Part shown: one piece after another, positions 1-11,931 of the stretch
How the letters are laid out: each line of letters begins with the position of its first letter
Position numbering within the stretch: position 1 is the stretch's first letter
NCBI GenBank assembly: GCA_001949185.1
Contig: BDGG01000002.1
Span: 6,476,772 to 6,540,771, forward strand
Direction of reading: 5' to 3'
DNA: 64,000 bases
Source: Ramazzottius varieornatus
Taxonomy: Eukaryota > Tardigrada > Eutardigrada > Parachela > Ramazzottiidae
Made by a program: the position numbers and the translations under genes
Notes under the pieces: model-generated
Told to the model about the DNA's origin: nothing
Database searches by the model: none
What the model saw: only the letters and a program-made list of their open reading frames with translations

Positions 1-189
1 CGTCACTGGGGCTATCGACGCGTCACGCGTACACAGGGCAGTGCGGACCAACTGATTAGCCGACAGAGCTCAATGTTCACAGTAAGGACCGATGATATTT
101 AGTGACGTCACTGCGGCAGCTTCTTGTACTACTGCCCGAATTTGGTCAGTGAACAATTGGCCAAACTCTTCTTCATTTTTGTCATGCAT
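1..189. other. Left edge of window, no gene resolved
   Basis: This stretch lies downstream of the last exon I can follow for the minus-strand zinc-finger gene. On the minus strand, bases near 170-110 keep an open frame and could hold a further exon of that gene. I could not anchor a splice junction. Confidence 0.4.
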
Positions 190-1820
190 TTATCTTCGGC
201 TATACACATTACAGCTGAAGATCACGGTCTGCAATGAGCCTGCGTTCGACATGGTATAACTAACCTCGTATTTTTCCAATAATTCCACCTTCGTGAGCTT
301 GGTGGGAAGGTAAACATTTGGAAGACCGGTACTTGTTCCTTGAACGGTAGGCACAGGCAGTCCATAAAGTGAACCGTATTCCACCAAGAACCTCAGTACT
401 CCTTCGATCTGAGGTTTCTTCAACGCGGAAGTTCCCTTGGCTCCTGCTAGACCATGCTGAAGATTTCCGAAGGACCCGTTGCTCACAAGTTTCCGAGCTT
501 TGTAAAGACGAGATTTCGTGATGTCGTTTGCGTAGACGAAAGCTTCACGGCAAATTTGTCGATCGGAGGAAAAAAGGAATTTGGCGTTCCGCTGTCTGTC
601 CAGTGGGAAAGCTGTCATGACTTGGGAGACAAGGAACACCGATCGGGCGTGATAACCAAGTGAGCGAATAGACTTCCGTCTACCCATGAGTTGTTCCTGC
701 GTCAGGATTGCATGGCACTGTTTCGTACACGCATGGTGTTTACTGACGAAGTCCGTGTAGCGACTTTGCTCGATTGCTTCAACCCACGGCTTCCCGTGTG
801 ATTTTTCCTGATAACATAAAAATATATTATAGGATAATCTGTCAAACTCGGTTGGTTATTTTACGCCCATCTGATGGTTATTTTACTACACGATGAACAT
901 TTATTTCAAATGAGTAGTCAGTCAACAGCGAGCATTACCACAACGCAAATGTTTGGTCAAATGCGAGCACAAATTTCATTTCAGTTATTATACGTGGCAA
1001 AGGGAAAAGTGATCGTGTTTGAAAGTGCGGTATTCACCTCAGATGAGAACGATGCAGTACTCGGGGCTGCTTTCGCCGACGCGGTTGAGGTTGATGGTTT
1101 TTCCGGATTTTCGTCGAACAATTCAGTTTCAATTTCCTGCCACCACACAGCATCTGGTCTATCATTGCTGAACACTCCAACATCATCGTTAATATCTACG
1201 TCCATTTGCAGAATATCTTCCTCGGTAACGGTACGGTCAGGAACCGGCTGTTCATCTTCTTCATTCAGTTCAGTGACATCGATATCAGGGAATGCTGGCA
1301 GGCAGTATGTTATTTCACCACATTTTCTAGCCTCTTGTTCCTCCACTGACATATATTCCTGTTCATCGTCGGACGTGTCTATAACCGACAACAGATAAGC
1401 GCCAGATAAACATAGTTAAGCAGAAGAAGTACATAAACAAAACACACTTGCGTACAGATCATTCAAGTAACTAGTCCGAACGGAAAAAATAATTTCTGTT
1501 CAATTTTTGTTTCATTTTTTGCATTAAATTAGTGCAAATCATAATTCCTAGCATAATGTCTACGTCGGCTAACCTTCGGCATCGTGGCCTATCTCGCTTT
1601 CGTCGTCGGAAGAATCGTCTCCGTCTTGATCCCCTTCAACCTGCGCAACAAGCTGTGGTAATGTAGTTGTAGTGTCTGGATGGCCTGCCGCGGTCTTTGC
1701 CTCATTACTGACTGCGGGGCATTGTTTTAACAAATGGTCCACCAGACGATCTTCCTTGGCCGATTTGTACAATTTCCCACAAAACCTGCACTTCACTTCC
1801 TCGTTCCCCCCTCGAAACAT
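190..1820 (-). CDS. BED-type zinc-finger protein, possibly transposon-derived (3' end uncertain)
   Basis: Three exons fit together on the minus strand. Exon 1 (ATG at 1820, with an in-frame TAA directly upstream) encodes a C-x2-C...H-x4-C finger, CRFCGKLY followed by DHLLKQC, of BED type, then a Thr/Asp/Glu-rich tail. It splices at a GTTAGC donor near 1573 in phase 1 to an acidic exon starting near 1384 (DTSDDEQEYMSVEEQE), which ends near 1039 at GAG|GTGAAT. That exon joins in phase 0 a third exon starting near 809 (EKSHGKPWVEAIEQ). The third exon carries a globular domain with spaced Cys/His (HHACTKQCHAIL, then RQICREAFVYANDI and KSRLYKARKLV). Domains of this kind occur in many uncharacterised, often transposon-linked animal proteins; that link is from memory. 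The frame stops at 190, but the real gene may splice onward and leave the window. Not identified further. Confidence 0.55.
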
Positions 1821-2036
1821 TTAACGATTCAAAATAGTTTCATGCTGGACCTTTGACATTGGCCACTATTGCGCGGAACAAAGGTTACAGTTCATGGTTC
1901 GCACCAAGCGCTATCAAGACAAATCGAAATCTGAAATCGATTCGCCTTATTGGAATGTTCAAGTCTTCGGAAAGCTGGACACTGTCCGCGAATTCTCATC
2001 ATAAATTCCTCTGCTACACAAACACTGACAACCTGC

Positions 2037-2234
2037 CTATAAAACAATAGTGCTTACGACCATCACTACAGCTGTATTTGTCCTCAGGACTGTTAATGCA
2101 GCGCAAGCCGACACTCCGGTCAGGCCTAGATAAATCATGATCAGCATTATCACGTAACATTCTTTGATACGCATGTCCACTGGAAGACAATGCCACTTGT
2201 TCGCTTGGTTCTGTGTCCACTGCTGCGTGGACAT
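2037..2234 (-). CDS. Candidate small hydrophobic protein (65 aa)
   Basis: This short minus-strand ORF starts with ATG at 2234. It has two hydrophobic stretches (YVIMLIMIYLGLTGVSAC, then VVMVVSTIVL) near its C-terminus. It lies head-to-head with the small membrane protein gene at 2427, leaving about 190 bp between starts. A GTAAGC donor-like site near its end means it could be a first exon instead of a complete gene. I recognise no family, and a chance ORF is possible. Confidence 0.2.
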   Translation of the reverse strand: MSTQQWTQNQANKWHCLPVDMRIKECYVIMLIMIYLGLTGVSACAALTVLRTNTAVVMVVSTIVL

Positions 2235-2426
2235 TTCGTATTGCGTTTCCCTGTTATCTGGCAGTAAGACAAGATAAAGTGCACCTATACAGGCTCAGCC
2301 CACCACTGGTCACTTGTGCATAGCCTCCTTCACCTTGAGCTTTATTTCGAGCCCAGATCACTTTTGCCCAGATCACTTTTGCATCATCCCATTTTATCCT
2401 CCTTTTCCGCAACAAAGACCTTCAAA

Positions 2427-3100
2427 ATGGTTTTTATCCCGCTGTTCATCCTTTTGCTCGCCTTTGGGTCATTCTCCACGAATGCGCTCATGATGGACAA
2501 ATTGTTGATTGCGGCCAAAGGGCTGGCACCAGCCATGGTCACGGAAATAGCTCCATTCGGCAAGTAAGTCTTTCAAGTAAGTTTACCTCTAATAAATTTT
2601 CTCGATTTAGTGTTCCTAAATATTTTCCTCCTTTCAACTACGTCTTTAAAGTGTTCAGATTAGTGCACTGACGAAATACTACCATTTTACCGATTTATGC
2701 TGACCATGTTTCCCACGATATACGCCCATCTTAATTATTTTTGTCTAAACGCCCACACTTTTTGCAGCTCTTCCAGCAATACTACCGCGACCATAACATG
2801 GGCGAAGACCTCCTGTCCCAGCGTTTCGTTAATGTCACAATGGAGCTCTACGAGGATCTTCAGAACAAATGCCACATGGAAAAGGTTCCCCTGAACAAGG
2901 CCATCGAAGACCTGGACGACGATATCCGAATGCTGTACATCGCGCTGGGCGGAATGATGGTTGGCCTCATCATCGCCACCTCCTTCTTCCTCTTCGCCAC
3001 CCGCCGTCTGCACCGAAAAGTTGCACGAGAGCGCAAGGCCTACCACGATCTCCTGGCCACCATCAAAACAAACCGAAAGTTCGATGATGACGCTGTCTAA
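2427..3100 (+). CDS. Small single-pass membrane protein with signal peptide, unknown family
   Basis: The first exon (ATG 2427) encodes a clear signal peptide, MVFIPLFILLLAFGSF, and ends at a GTAAGT donor (2564). The last exon starts after the AG at 2767 and runs to the stop at 3100. It encodes a charged ectodomain with one N-x-T site (NVT), one transmembrane helix (YIALGGMMVGLIIATSFFLF) and a basic cytosolic tail ending KFDDDAV. The predicted product is a type I membrane protein of about 150 residues. The two pieces do not join in phase at the obvious donor and acceptor (phase 2 against phase 0), so there is a missed micro-exon or another splice site between 2564 and 2767. I do not recognise the protein. 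Confidence 0.6.
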
Positions 3101-4181
3101 TCTCTTTTTCTATAGATAACAGCCGGACGCTTTGTTTACTTCCTTCTTAACCATCACCATCAGTTCCTTTCTTTAGCATTTTTTATTCTCGGGATCTACT
3201 CCACCATTTCTCGATAAGCTTTCCATCATCTGCGCATTTCTTCGCGGTCGAATATTTTCTGTTTGTCAATTTAAGCTTGCGTTGTTACTGGTACTAGTCA
3301 CCCTCCAGTAAAATATTCGTAACTTATTGACCAGTGGTCGAAAGTCGATTCGGACTCCAGATTCGTGTTCCTTAGACTCTTTTTGATGTTGGTACAAGTT
3401 CCGTCTAAGTTTGCCCTTGGGGTCCGAAAACTTTAAACTGCGCTCCTGAAAAATTTGGTCAGACATGCTTTGGACACATTCTCGTATGGAGATACCCATA
3501 TATGTTATATGTATTGTCATGTCTAGTTTATATATATACAAGAAGAAACCTTTGTTGAAAAGGAACCACCACCGTGTAGGTGGCAGCCTTTCGACTCGGT
3601 AGCAAGAAAATTCAGGACTTCATGAGCATTGTGTACATGGAATAGTGTGCATATATACGTATAGTGTAGGAGATACAGTACGCATCCCTTCCGACGGCCA
3701 CGTGACGTTTGCTGCCGTTCTGATGGGGAACCATTACTACAGGCGCCGTATTGATGCCACTACTAGCCATGTCAACCTCAGTTCGCCCCACGAGAAGTTC
3801 AAGGTGCTTTACGCAGTCACACCAGGATTACCGAACAGAAGAACCCATCGGAACACACAGAAGTAAAACTTAGATAGATTACGGCGAACAACCGAAAATG
3901 TGAAGTTAAAGACCAGTTTTGATCCGCCGCCTAAAAACTAAAAACCAACGCGAACTTATCCCTTTTTCAACGCTCGAAAAAACCTACGTTCGGTGAGTAA
4001 CTCAGAAATCAAAACACTCGGGACAGAGGGTGCTCCACTCCATAGGATTGTTGTGTCACCATATGGTTCGCAACCGTTTGCATGAGGCCGTCTCTTGCGA
4101 ATGCAGCTGCAAAACAAAACTCACATAAAGCCAACGCAACATAGGGTACACATACGGCTTCCTGAACACCGAACATCAGTT
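3101..4181. other. Intergenic, no gene seen
   Basis: Short open frames occur on both strands but show no recognisable domain, start context or exon structure. This stretch separates the 3' ends of two convergent genes, so it should contain both 3' UTRs. Confidence 0.5.
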
Positions 4182-7100
4182 TCAAAACAGTTTTGCAAGA
4201 TCGTTTATAGTCGTACTTGTCGAGATCTCTTTGTGAATAGCATCAATCCTTTGCGTCGCATGGTTCGCGAAAAGGATGGCGAGGTTCATCTGGAACATAC
4301 CCAGGGTAGAGAAGGAGGACATAAGGTCTAGACAGGACAGCCACAAGTAGCTACCTCTTGCTGATTGTGCTTGATTCCGTTACAGTACGATCTCGAAGCG
4401 CGACCCAGCGCGGCGAACGAACCGTAAATAAGGACGGCCATCTCGGATATCCTTCTCAGGTCCATCTGTCGATGGATCATGTTCTGGAGGAATACATAAA
4501 CGAAGTTACCAGCGTTACGTACAAACAGCGAACGGAAAAACCAACCAACCTTGTTATATTCGACGAGTAGTCCTTCGACGCAGTCAAAAAACAAATGACA
4601 GGCTAGTTCGACGTCCTGTCCAACCACCTATTCACGAAACAAGGGGAATTTTACCATAAACCGCGTTACGAATGATATCAATACAAGTCTACAACACGCA
4701 GGTCGCACGGACCTGGAAGTTTGGGTGAAGGTAATCCTCCAAGAAGACCTTCCTCTTTTTCTTTGAACCCGGCACAAGGTTTACCATGAAGTTCCTCACC
4801 ATCTGGTTGGGATAGTTGAAAGGGTTATTCCGCTCGCTAAAATAAAGGTAAGCTAATAAAAAAAATCTCCGTCAAAGTGCAATCACTCAAGCCCTACTGG
4901 ATGTTTTTGGCGTAAGCAGCTCCTGCGTACTGCAGACCGGATAGTGAAACGTATAAACGAGCAATATCAGTTCCTCCCTGCAAAACCAGAATCATAACGT
5001 AGGGAACTAACAGAAAATTAAGGCAGGAAGTAAGAAGAACATCGTAATGTACAACTTGTTAGACAAGCAACTTACGTCGAGGCTGCTGAGCGTAAGAAGA
5101 TCTCGCGAGGCTTGCTCGAACACAGTGTTTTGCGCCAGACCAGCAGCTCCGAAAACTTCCATGCAGCTCTTCACGCAGTATGGTCCTACCTCACCCAGGA
5201 ATGCCTAGAGAGATAATTCCTGATCCTGCGCAGTTTTATGAACTTTTATGTCACCAAGAACCTTACCCTGACTGCTGCGGATTCCAGATCGAATTCAGGA
5301 GTTTCGGTGGTGTCAATCAACAAGGAAGTTAAGTACATCATGCTTTCTAGTCCATACGTTAGGTACGCCACTTCGGCTAACTTTTCCTGCAGCACAGAAG
5401 GTATAATGATGCACTAAATACACACTGTCGGAACTGCAGAATATACTGTTTGGCACCACGAATCGTACATACCTTGATCATCTGAAACTCTTTAAGCTCT
5501 CGATTAAATAACTTCCGTTCGCACGCGTGCCGTACAGTTTCCGCTGAAAAGACGACAAATGATCTTCCAAACATAAGAACGATGATTCACTACGGCTAAA
5601 GTAGGTACCCATGAGCTTCTTGAGTAGAGGAACCGCAGCGGCTGCAAGAACATGTCTCTCGGCGGCAACTGACTTCATAGCTATCTACAAGAAAGAGTAG
5701 CCGGGATCGTGTATCCGTAATGTGAGAATGCCGATGCGAGCAGGAGACTTACATCGAAGCCTTGACCAACGCTTCCCAGTAGACAATCGAGCGATACGGC
5801 GGTTTCTTCAAAGATCACCTCTGAGACTCTGAGTCCCTTGAGCCCGACAAACGGAACAACATCCCCAACCATCACACCCGGTGCTTTCTTCGACACGATG
5901 AAAGCAGACATACTGCCCTCTTGTTGCTTTGCCTGTGAAGAAGACGCACAGAACTGTCCAAGTACGAGAAAAATGACCAATGACAGTATGGACTCACCGC
6001 TGCTTTGTAGTATTCGGCAGACGTGTCTCTGCTGAGCCCCGTAATCTGGCCCATACCCTCGTGCTTCGCGATAACGATGAAATAGTTGGCTTTCTCTGCA
6101 TTGATCACCCAAGACTTCTTCCCATTCAAGATGTACCCTCTGTTGTCAGGACCCATACGGACCGATGTCTCCATCGACGCAACGTTGCAGCCACTACGAG
6201 CAGTCATACCATTACATTGGATACTCCTAGCTTAACAGATTGAAAAGAGAAGAGTACTTTTACCTTCTGGCTTCCGAGACGCAGAAAGAGAACGCGGCTT
6301 TTCCATCAGCAATCTGCGGCAGGTAGAAGGCTTTCTGCTCCTCCGTGCCGAACTGAGATATCGGCTATAACCGTTCGCTGCATGGTTAGTGGAACTAAGT
6401 GAATAGTAAGAAGGTCCGAGCATAACACACCCGAGTGCACCAGCTTCCCATAGTGTAGGCCAAGGTACCAAGAGAAACGTTTCCGTTCAGGCTGAGGGAC
6501 TCTATAAGGCTTGTCCATCCTACTAGGTCCATGTCGTTACCGTCTGCAAGAAATCCTCAGTTTAATCAACCACATGTTAGGGATTACATGCAGGGAACGA
6601 TGCGTACACTCTGCATACAGTGCGTTCGAGGTATCAGATGGACAAATGCTCCGGAGTTCCCGAGCTCGGCGACAACTTCGTCGGGAATCTCCGAATTCTT
6701 GTCAACATCTTTTGCGTCCACTGAAACAAGCAGAGAGCATGGTCAAACGTTGAGCAGGGAAGGAGTACATACTGAATGCGAAATACAATAAGTTGCAAAC
6801 AGCGATTATGGAAACTACCATCTTTGAGAACTTTCGCTGCGAGCGGCTCAACTTGGCGCATGATCTCGTCAAATGCACTCTTCGGTACCTCCGGAAACTC
6901 CAGTATTTGCTAAAACATATGCATTGATCGCGCGACATTCTCATTGACAGACAGGACATGTCGATTAATCTCCAAAAGCAGCTCACCGGATCAATCTTCT
7001 TAATAAACAAGTTCTTCAAGAAGGGCTGGCGATCTATCTTCGGCTTCTCGAGTAGTTGCCGTGTCTTCTCTTTAATGATTTCGAACTCATCGTTCTTGTG

Positions 7101-7232
7101 TGCCTCCGACCTTATCCCCACCGCTGCATTGGACTGGAACCTCTTCGGTTGGGCCGACGGTTTCCGCACTTGATGGCGCAGTATAGCGGCTTGTCCACAA
7201 CGCAATGGTATGCTCCGTAATAGCATCTTCAT
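4182..7232 (-). CDS. Mitochondrial acyl-CoA dehydrogenase, ACAD9/VLCAD type
   Basis: The start is ATG at 7232 and the stop TGA at 4182-4184, with about a dozen exons. Exon 1 (6987-7232) encodes a basic, Ser/Arg-rich N-terminus typical of mitochondrial import, then FLKNLFIKKIDP. Later exons give EFPEVPKSAFDEIMRQVEPL, GTLAYTMGSWC, SEARSGCNVASMETSVRMG, YILNGKKSWVINAEKANYF, AFIVSKKAPGVMVG and LKGLRVSEVIFEE, which match the middle and FAD-binding domains. The 3' exons hold the extra C-terminal domain found only in ACAD9 and VLCAD (SEMAVLIYGSFAALGRASRS near 4370-4450), ending in LAKLF. These enzymes act at the inner mitochondrial membrane on long-chain acyl-CoA; ACAD9 also assembles complex I. At the expected catalytic Glu the sequence reads SSLDGGTDIARLYV, so Asp replaces Glu. 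Whether it is ACAD9 or VLCAD is not settled. It is head-to-head with WBP2. Confidence 0.88.
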
Positions 7233-7362
7233 TCTTGCTGTAAAAGATTATAGCAGATCCGCGGCAGCAGCTCCGATCCGCGCTCGGCATATATTTATAC
7301 CCTCGAGCAGGAGCGTACAGAAGTGAGATCCAGACACGAAGACAGGAAGCTTGAGGAAATCA

Positions 7363-7547
7363 GAAAGTTACTGTACGGTAGTCCTACCAAATTATCGCGC
7401 ACTTAACCACGTGAACAGTAAATGATGCCCGGGTAAGAGCCAGCGGGCCTGAACTGATAACATCTGATCACACCGGACAGCGATGACTCATCACGTGGTT
7501 GAGTGCGCGACAATTTGGTAGCACTACAGTACGTTACTGTAACTTTC
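7363..7547. mobile_element. MITE-like element with long terminal inverted repeats
   Basis: The left arm (7363 to about 7414) starts GAAAGTTACTGTACGG and continues through CTACCAAATTATCGCGCAC and TTAACCACGTGA. The right arm (about 7491 to 7547), read in reverse complement, starts GAAAGTTACAGTAACG and continues through CTACCAAATTGTCGCGCAC and TCAACCACGTGA. That gives about 50 bp of terminal inverted repeat around a 75-bp centre with no coding capacity, as in a small non-autonomous DNA transposon. No clear target-site duplication was found. It sits between the divergent ACAD and WBP2 genes. Confidence 0.75.
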
Positions 7548-7888
7548 AAAGTGATTCAGAGTTTAAGGCGTGCCTCGGTGATGACGACACTAAGATGCAG
7601 TTGATTTTTTGATTAAGTTCGATCAATCTGCTACTCAGAGCGCAATCACTCAATCAAGCTACCAGTACAGGGGAATCATTTTTGTCGATGGAGTTCAATG
7701 GAAGACGACGATGAAACGTAAACAGATTACAGATCGTCCCAGATGGGAGTTTTCTCGAAGTTATCCTCATTCTCGTTCTGATCGAGTAGAATCAGTAGAT
7801 CTTCCTTGACATATTTCTTTCTTTTCACAGACACGTTCGGATCGTAACCTGCTGTTGTCAAAGGTATCCCGTTATCACAAGCCACAGA

Positions 7889-9431
7889 CATGGCTCTGAA
7901 TCAAGCGCATTGGAACGGGGGAGTACTGATTCACTCTGGAGAATGGTAAGACAGTTCACGAAGTTCACGATGTTTCCGTGTTGTCATTGTTTTAATCGTT
8001 CTTGAACCTCTTCAGGATCATCCTGTACTGCGATGGAGTGGAAATGTCACTTGACGGAAGCGAAGTCGCGTTCAAGGGAAAGAAGAAGGGAAGAATCTAC
8101 CTAACTAGTCACCGAGTAGGTGTCTATCCGAGTCTAATTATGTTGAGTGGATACAATCATGCACGCAGAACCGTAAAAGTGTTTCACCGCCATGGTATGT
8201 TGTGTTTGACTGTTCTTGGTCTTGTTCATAGGTTATCTTCATCAACAAGGATACCAAAGACGCGCTGCAGAGCTTTGGGATGCCGTTCACTAACTTGGGC
8301 TCCGTGGATATCGATCAGCCTATGTTCGGTGCCAACGCTATCAAGGGAAACGTGAAGTCTCTACCTGGCGGAAACTGGAATGGTACCGCAACATTCAGAT
8401 TCTCTTTCAGCTCAGGTGGGGCCATCGAGTTCGGACAAGCTATGCTTCAAGCAGCCAAAATGGGTAAGAGTCCCTTGAACCTTCTGGTAAAGGTTCCTGA
8501 CGGGTGACTTCCGGTCGTGAACAAACTGTTGATAAGATTAAGACTGACTCATTCATGTGAATCACTGCGATGCTTGTAGCTTCTCGGAATCCGCCCCCTC
8601 CGTATCAACCTCCCCAACAGAACACAAACATCTACCAAGCTCCTCCGCCTTCCTACATGGCAGCTCAGAGCAACCTTGGAGCATTCCAAGCGTCCCGGGA
8701 CAAGTTTCCGTCTGCCCCACCCCGTAAGTCTTCGGGAGTTATTCTTGTAGATTAGCAGATTCACGACCAGTTTCCGTATGCTAATTTTACTCTATTATTT
8801 TTAGCTCAGGACGTGTGGATTACCGAACAACCACCGCCATATGCTAGCATCTATCCACAGGTATGGTATCACTTTTAGCAGTGTTTTTTTGTGCAAATTC
8901 CTTTTTCCGAATTTTATTATCGGCTTTTCGACTGCGCTCAAGCCGTTGTAGAGTTGTCTTCCTGAATTATCTCAAACATTTCGCAGCGGTCGTTTCAAAT
9001 CAAGATGGTCTTTCGTCTTACAGATGTCTCAAGCAGCTCCTGCGGCTGGAGGATACTACGGTATGTGAGTCACTGTAGACGTGGTCATTTTGTTGCCCGA
9101 TTCAGTTTGTAACTTGAGTTTTTTTGCAGCGGCTCCTCCCCAACAACCTGGCTACCCACCTGCAGGTTATGCTGGATACAGTCAGCAAGGTTACCCACCA
9201 ACAGTTGGCTATCCTGCTGGATCGACCCCAGCCGGCGCTGTTTATCCACCTACAACGGGATACCCGACTGGCCCTGGCTACCCTGCGGGAGCTTACCCGC
9301 AGGCAAACTACGGAAACGGAGCACCTGCCGGTTATGCAGTAAGCATTCTTCATAGTTCGTTACTTTACCCGAAGTAATCAGGACATGTTGTCTTACAGGG
9401 AGCTCCTCCGGCTTATCCCGGCAAACAGTAA
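7889..9431 (+). CDS. WBP2: WW domain-binding protein 2 (GRAM domain, PPxY motifs)
   Basis: Exons are 7889-7945, 8016-8115, 8232-8463, 8580-8723, then 8805 onward and three or four short exons to the TAA at 9429-9431. All the junctions I checked keep phase. The N-terminus MALNQAHWNGGVLIHSGEW and the GRAM/PH-like core (GRIYLTSHRVIFINKD, FGMPFTNLGSVDIDQP, SGGAIEFGQAMLQAA) match WBP2. Two PPxY motifs follow, NPPPPYQPP and EQPPPYAS, the ligands for WW domains of YAP and Nedd4-type proteins. The C-terminus is a Gly-Tyr-Pro-rich tail with repeated GYP units, ending GAPPAYPGKQ. WBP2 is a transcriptional coactivator partner. The start is the first ATG that gives the conserved N-terminus. Confidence 0.93.
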
Positions 9432-9837
9432 GCTCGAGCAGGAAAGAGCCGCAAGTTGGAGCGTTATGACATCACTAACGCCGGTTTGCTACTTATCGTT
9501 CGAACAGCTTACGTAAAACATCTATAAGTTACAGCTAATACCTTAGATGTACTGTGCATTGTAATCTTTTGTGATCACAAAAATAGTCTATTTGCGTCGT
9601 CTCAGTTTATTCCAGTTGTCAAGATAGCTCATTCCACCTTCGACTCCACTGCACTTTCAAACTGCGTAATATTGTTTTAAACATAGCACATTTTGATTTT
9701 GTTTTATATCAGTTTATTTAGGTCGGCTGATTATAATTATGCACAATATTCAATGGTAGGTTACTAAAATTTGCAAATGTTGGGGAACCGAAAGACACAT
9801 TCATGTACAGAGATTCATAGGGAAAAAACCCGAGTAT
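9432..9837. other. Convergent intergenic region, no gene
   Basis: A 3' to 3' gap between WBP2 and Frizzled. It is AT-rich and should hold both 3' UTRs. Nothing else was seen. Confidence 0.6.
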
Positions 9838-11931
9838 TTAAACATGAGATGACGGATAAGATGGACGCTGATATCGCATGACGCTTTCCGGTGCATGGAT
9901 TATGGTAAACTCGCTCGACTTTGACGAGCTGGATTCAACGTGGCATTTGCCGCAAAGAAGGTATCTCCAGGACTCTACCGTTTTGTGTCCAATAAGCCAC
10001 ACAGCTGACACGATCCCCACTAACAACAAACACAAGTATTTGACTACAACAACAGCAAAGTAAGTGTCAGTTTCTTGTCTGGAATCTCTGCATGTTGATG
10101 TCTGCCATCGTTCCCATTCTTCTCTTGTGTAGAATTCGTAAAGATGGCAAGCGACGACTGCGGCGTTGGGCAGGAAAGTCAAGAGGGAGTAGACACCGAT
10201 CCTCTTCATCAGACGCTTCATTCGGTGGGCCTTGGTCGAAGCGGGTTCCATCCGGATGTTCTTGTGGATCTTCTTCATGGAAACGAAACCGATGAGAAGG
10301 AGAAAGACACCGAGACCCAGGTAGATGCACAGAGGAACAACGACAAAGCCCATCAGGTTGGAGGTGTTGTGGTTGCCGATGTAGCAGACACCGGCAAGAG
10401 AATCGCCGTCCACTGCTCGCGTCCACAGGGCGACCGAGCTTTGGATGAAAGGAAGAACCCAAGCGAAGAAATGATACTTGGTGGAGTGTTCGGAGATAGC
10501 TTCTGCGGACCAACGGCGACCGGCTGTCAGATACCAACTGAGGGACAAAATCACCCACCTACGAAAATGATCGATTTAATGTTTGATATTATTCGTCTCC
10601 TTTTTCCGAACGACTTCAGTTGGAATATGGGACGTCGGCAAACGAAGTGAACATGATCGTTTTCGCAAGTGGCGCACACTTTCTGCCAATAGCAATGTGA
10701 ACGTATGCCACTTCCGATACCGATTATGTTCGGTCTTCTTTCCAACATCTCATATACTCTTACGAAGAATTTTTGAGAACCAGATATTTTTAATGGTTTT
10801 TTTGTATTCAGGACGATGGGTGAACATCTTGATGATTCTTGGTTCTACTCACCAAACACAACTGGCCATTCCGAAGAAGTACAGAAGGAGGAAGACGATG
10901 GTGCACAGGCTGGAGCCCACGGTGAACTGATGGGCTGCCGGTCCATCGCAAGCCACGTTGTCATGTCCAGCGATGACGCGGATCAGGAAGCCAACGGAAA
11001 CCATTAAGTAGCACAGGGCGATGAAGATGATGGGTCTTTCCGGGTATTTGAAGCGGGACGTATCGATTATGTAGGTAGTTAGAGTGAAGGCGGTGCACAG
11101 GCAGCAAATGATGGCCCATCCGATGATCCAGTATTCGGCCATTAGCATTTCCTGTGGTCCAGCCATGGGGTTACGACAGGCAGCAGCACAACCCTCGACT
11201 CCACCATAGTGGTACTGCAGAGGGTACTTAGCCAGCACGGGGTTCGGGCAGGAATGGGAACAGCGGGAGCTGGGCGTGGCAGGCGTGGGAGGTAGGTGCC
11301 CTGATGGCTTCCGTTTGGACAATGGTGTTGTTGGTTGATAAGGTTCCTCTTCAGGTATCGTTGGTGGAGGTGGATGCTCGTATGTGCCGTTCTTCGGATC
11401 CATGCAGAGGTTGTTCTCGTCGCCGAAAACGGGAAGGTCCTCACACGCCATTCGCTCGGGCCAAGGAAAACCGTAAGTGGCCATCATTGGCGCACATCCT
11501 GAAAACGAAAAACAGTATTCATCCTAAGAAGTGTTTACAATATCTGGGAATAAAAAACACGTTCGGTACTGTCTTTCAAATGTAGGTTATGAAAGGGGAA
11601 ATTTACCTGCTTTGGCGCGGAGACACAAAGAGCGGCACGGAGGCAGCCGCTGGTCATAACCGTTAATGCACACCGGTGTGTACAGCGAGCACAGAAAGAC
11701 TGTCAAATCAGCGCTGCAGTTTGTTTTGACCAGCGGCCAGAACTGATGAGCTTCCAGACCAGCTTCGTCCTGTGTTTCATGGTTGAAGACATTAGGCATC
11801 ATCGTGATGTTCCATCCAATGTTCCTGCACATGGGGACCGTGACCTGCTCACATCGTGATGCTTCTTCGGTCAGCACATGTCCCATACAGGCGAAGATCC
11901 ACATAGAGAGGTAAAGTGAATGACGGGTCAT
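9838..11931 (-). CDS. Frizzled Wnt receptor, Fz5/8 type
   Basis: Three exons: 11607-11931, 10853-11498 and 9838-10558, with phases that join cleanly. The signal peptide is followed by a cysteine-rich domain (CEQVTVPMCRNIGWN, FLCSLYTPVCI, PPCRSLCLRAKAGCAP, YGFPWPERMACEDLP). A Pro/Thr-rich linker leads to seven membrane helices, with RFKYPERPIIFIALCYL, GHDNVACDG, FFGMAS, LSLSWYLTAG and DGDSLAGVCYIGN all characteristic. The cytosolic KTxxxW motif that binds Dishevelled is present (GHKTVESW), and the C-terminus SSHV is a class I PDZ ligand. VSVGFLIRVIAGH and the PDZ end fit Fz5/8 best. It transduces Wnt signals at the plasma membrane. Intron 2 carries a copy of the 47-bp palindromic repeat. Confidence 0.95.
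10667..10713 (+). repeat. 47-bp palindromic repeat, copy A
   Basis: Starts AAGTGGCGCAC, centre GCCAATAGCAATGTG, ends ATGCCACTT. The ends are inverted repeats of each other. Lies in Frizzled intron 2. Confidence 0.7.
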
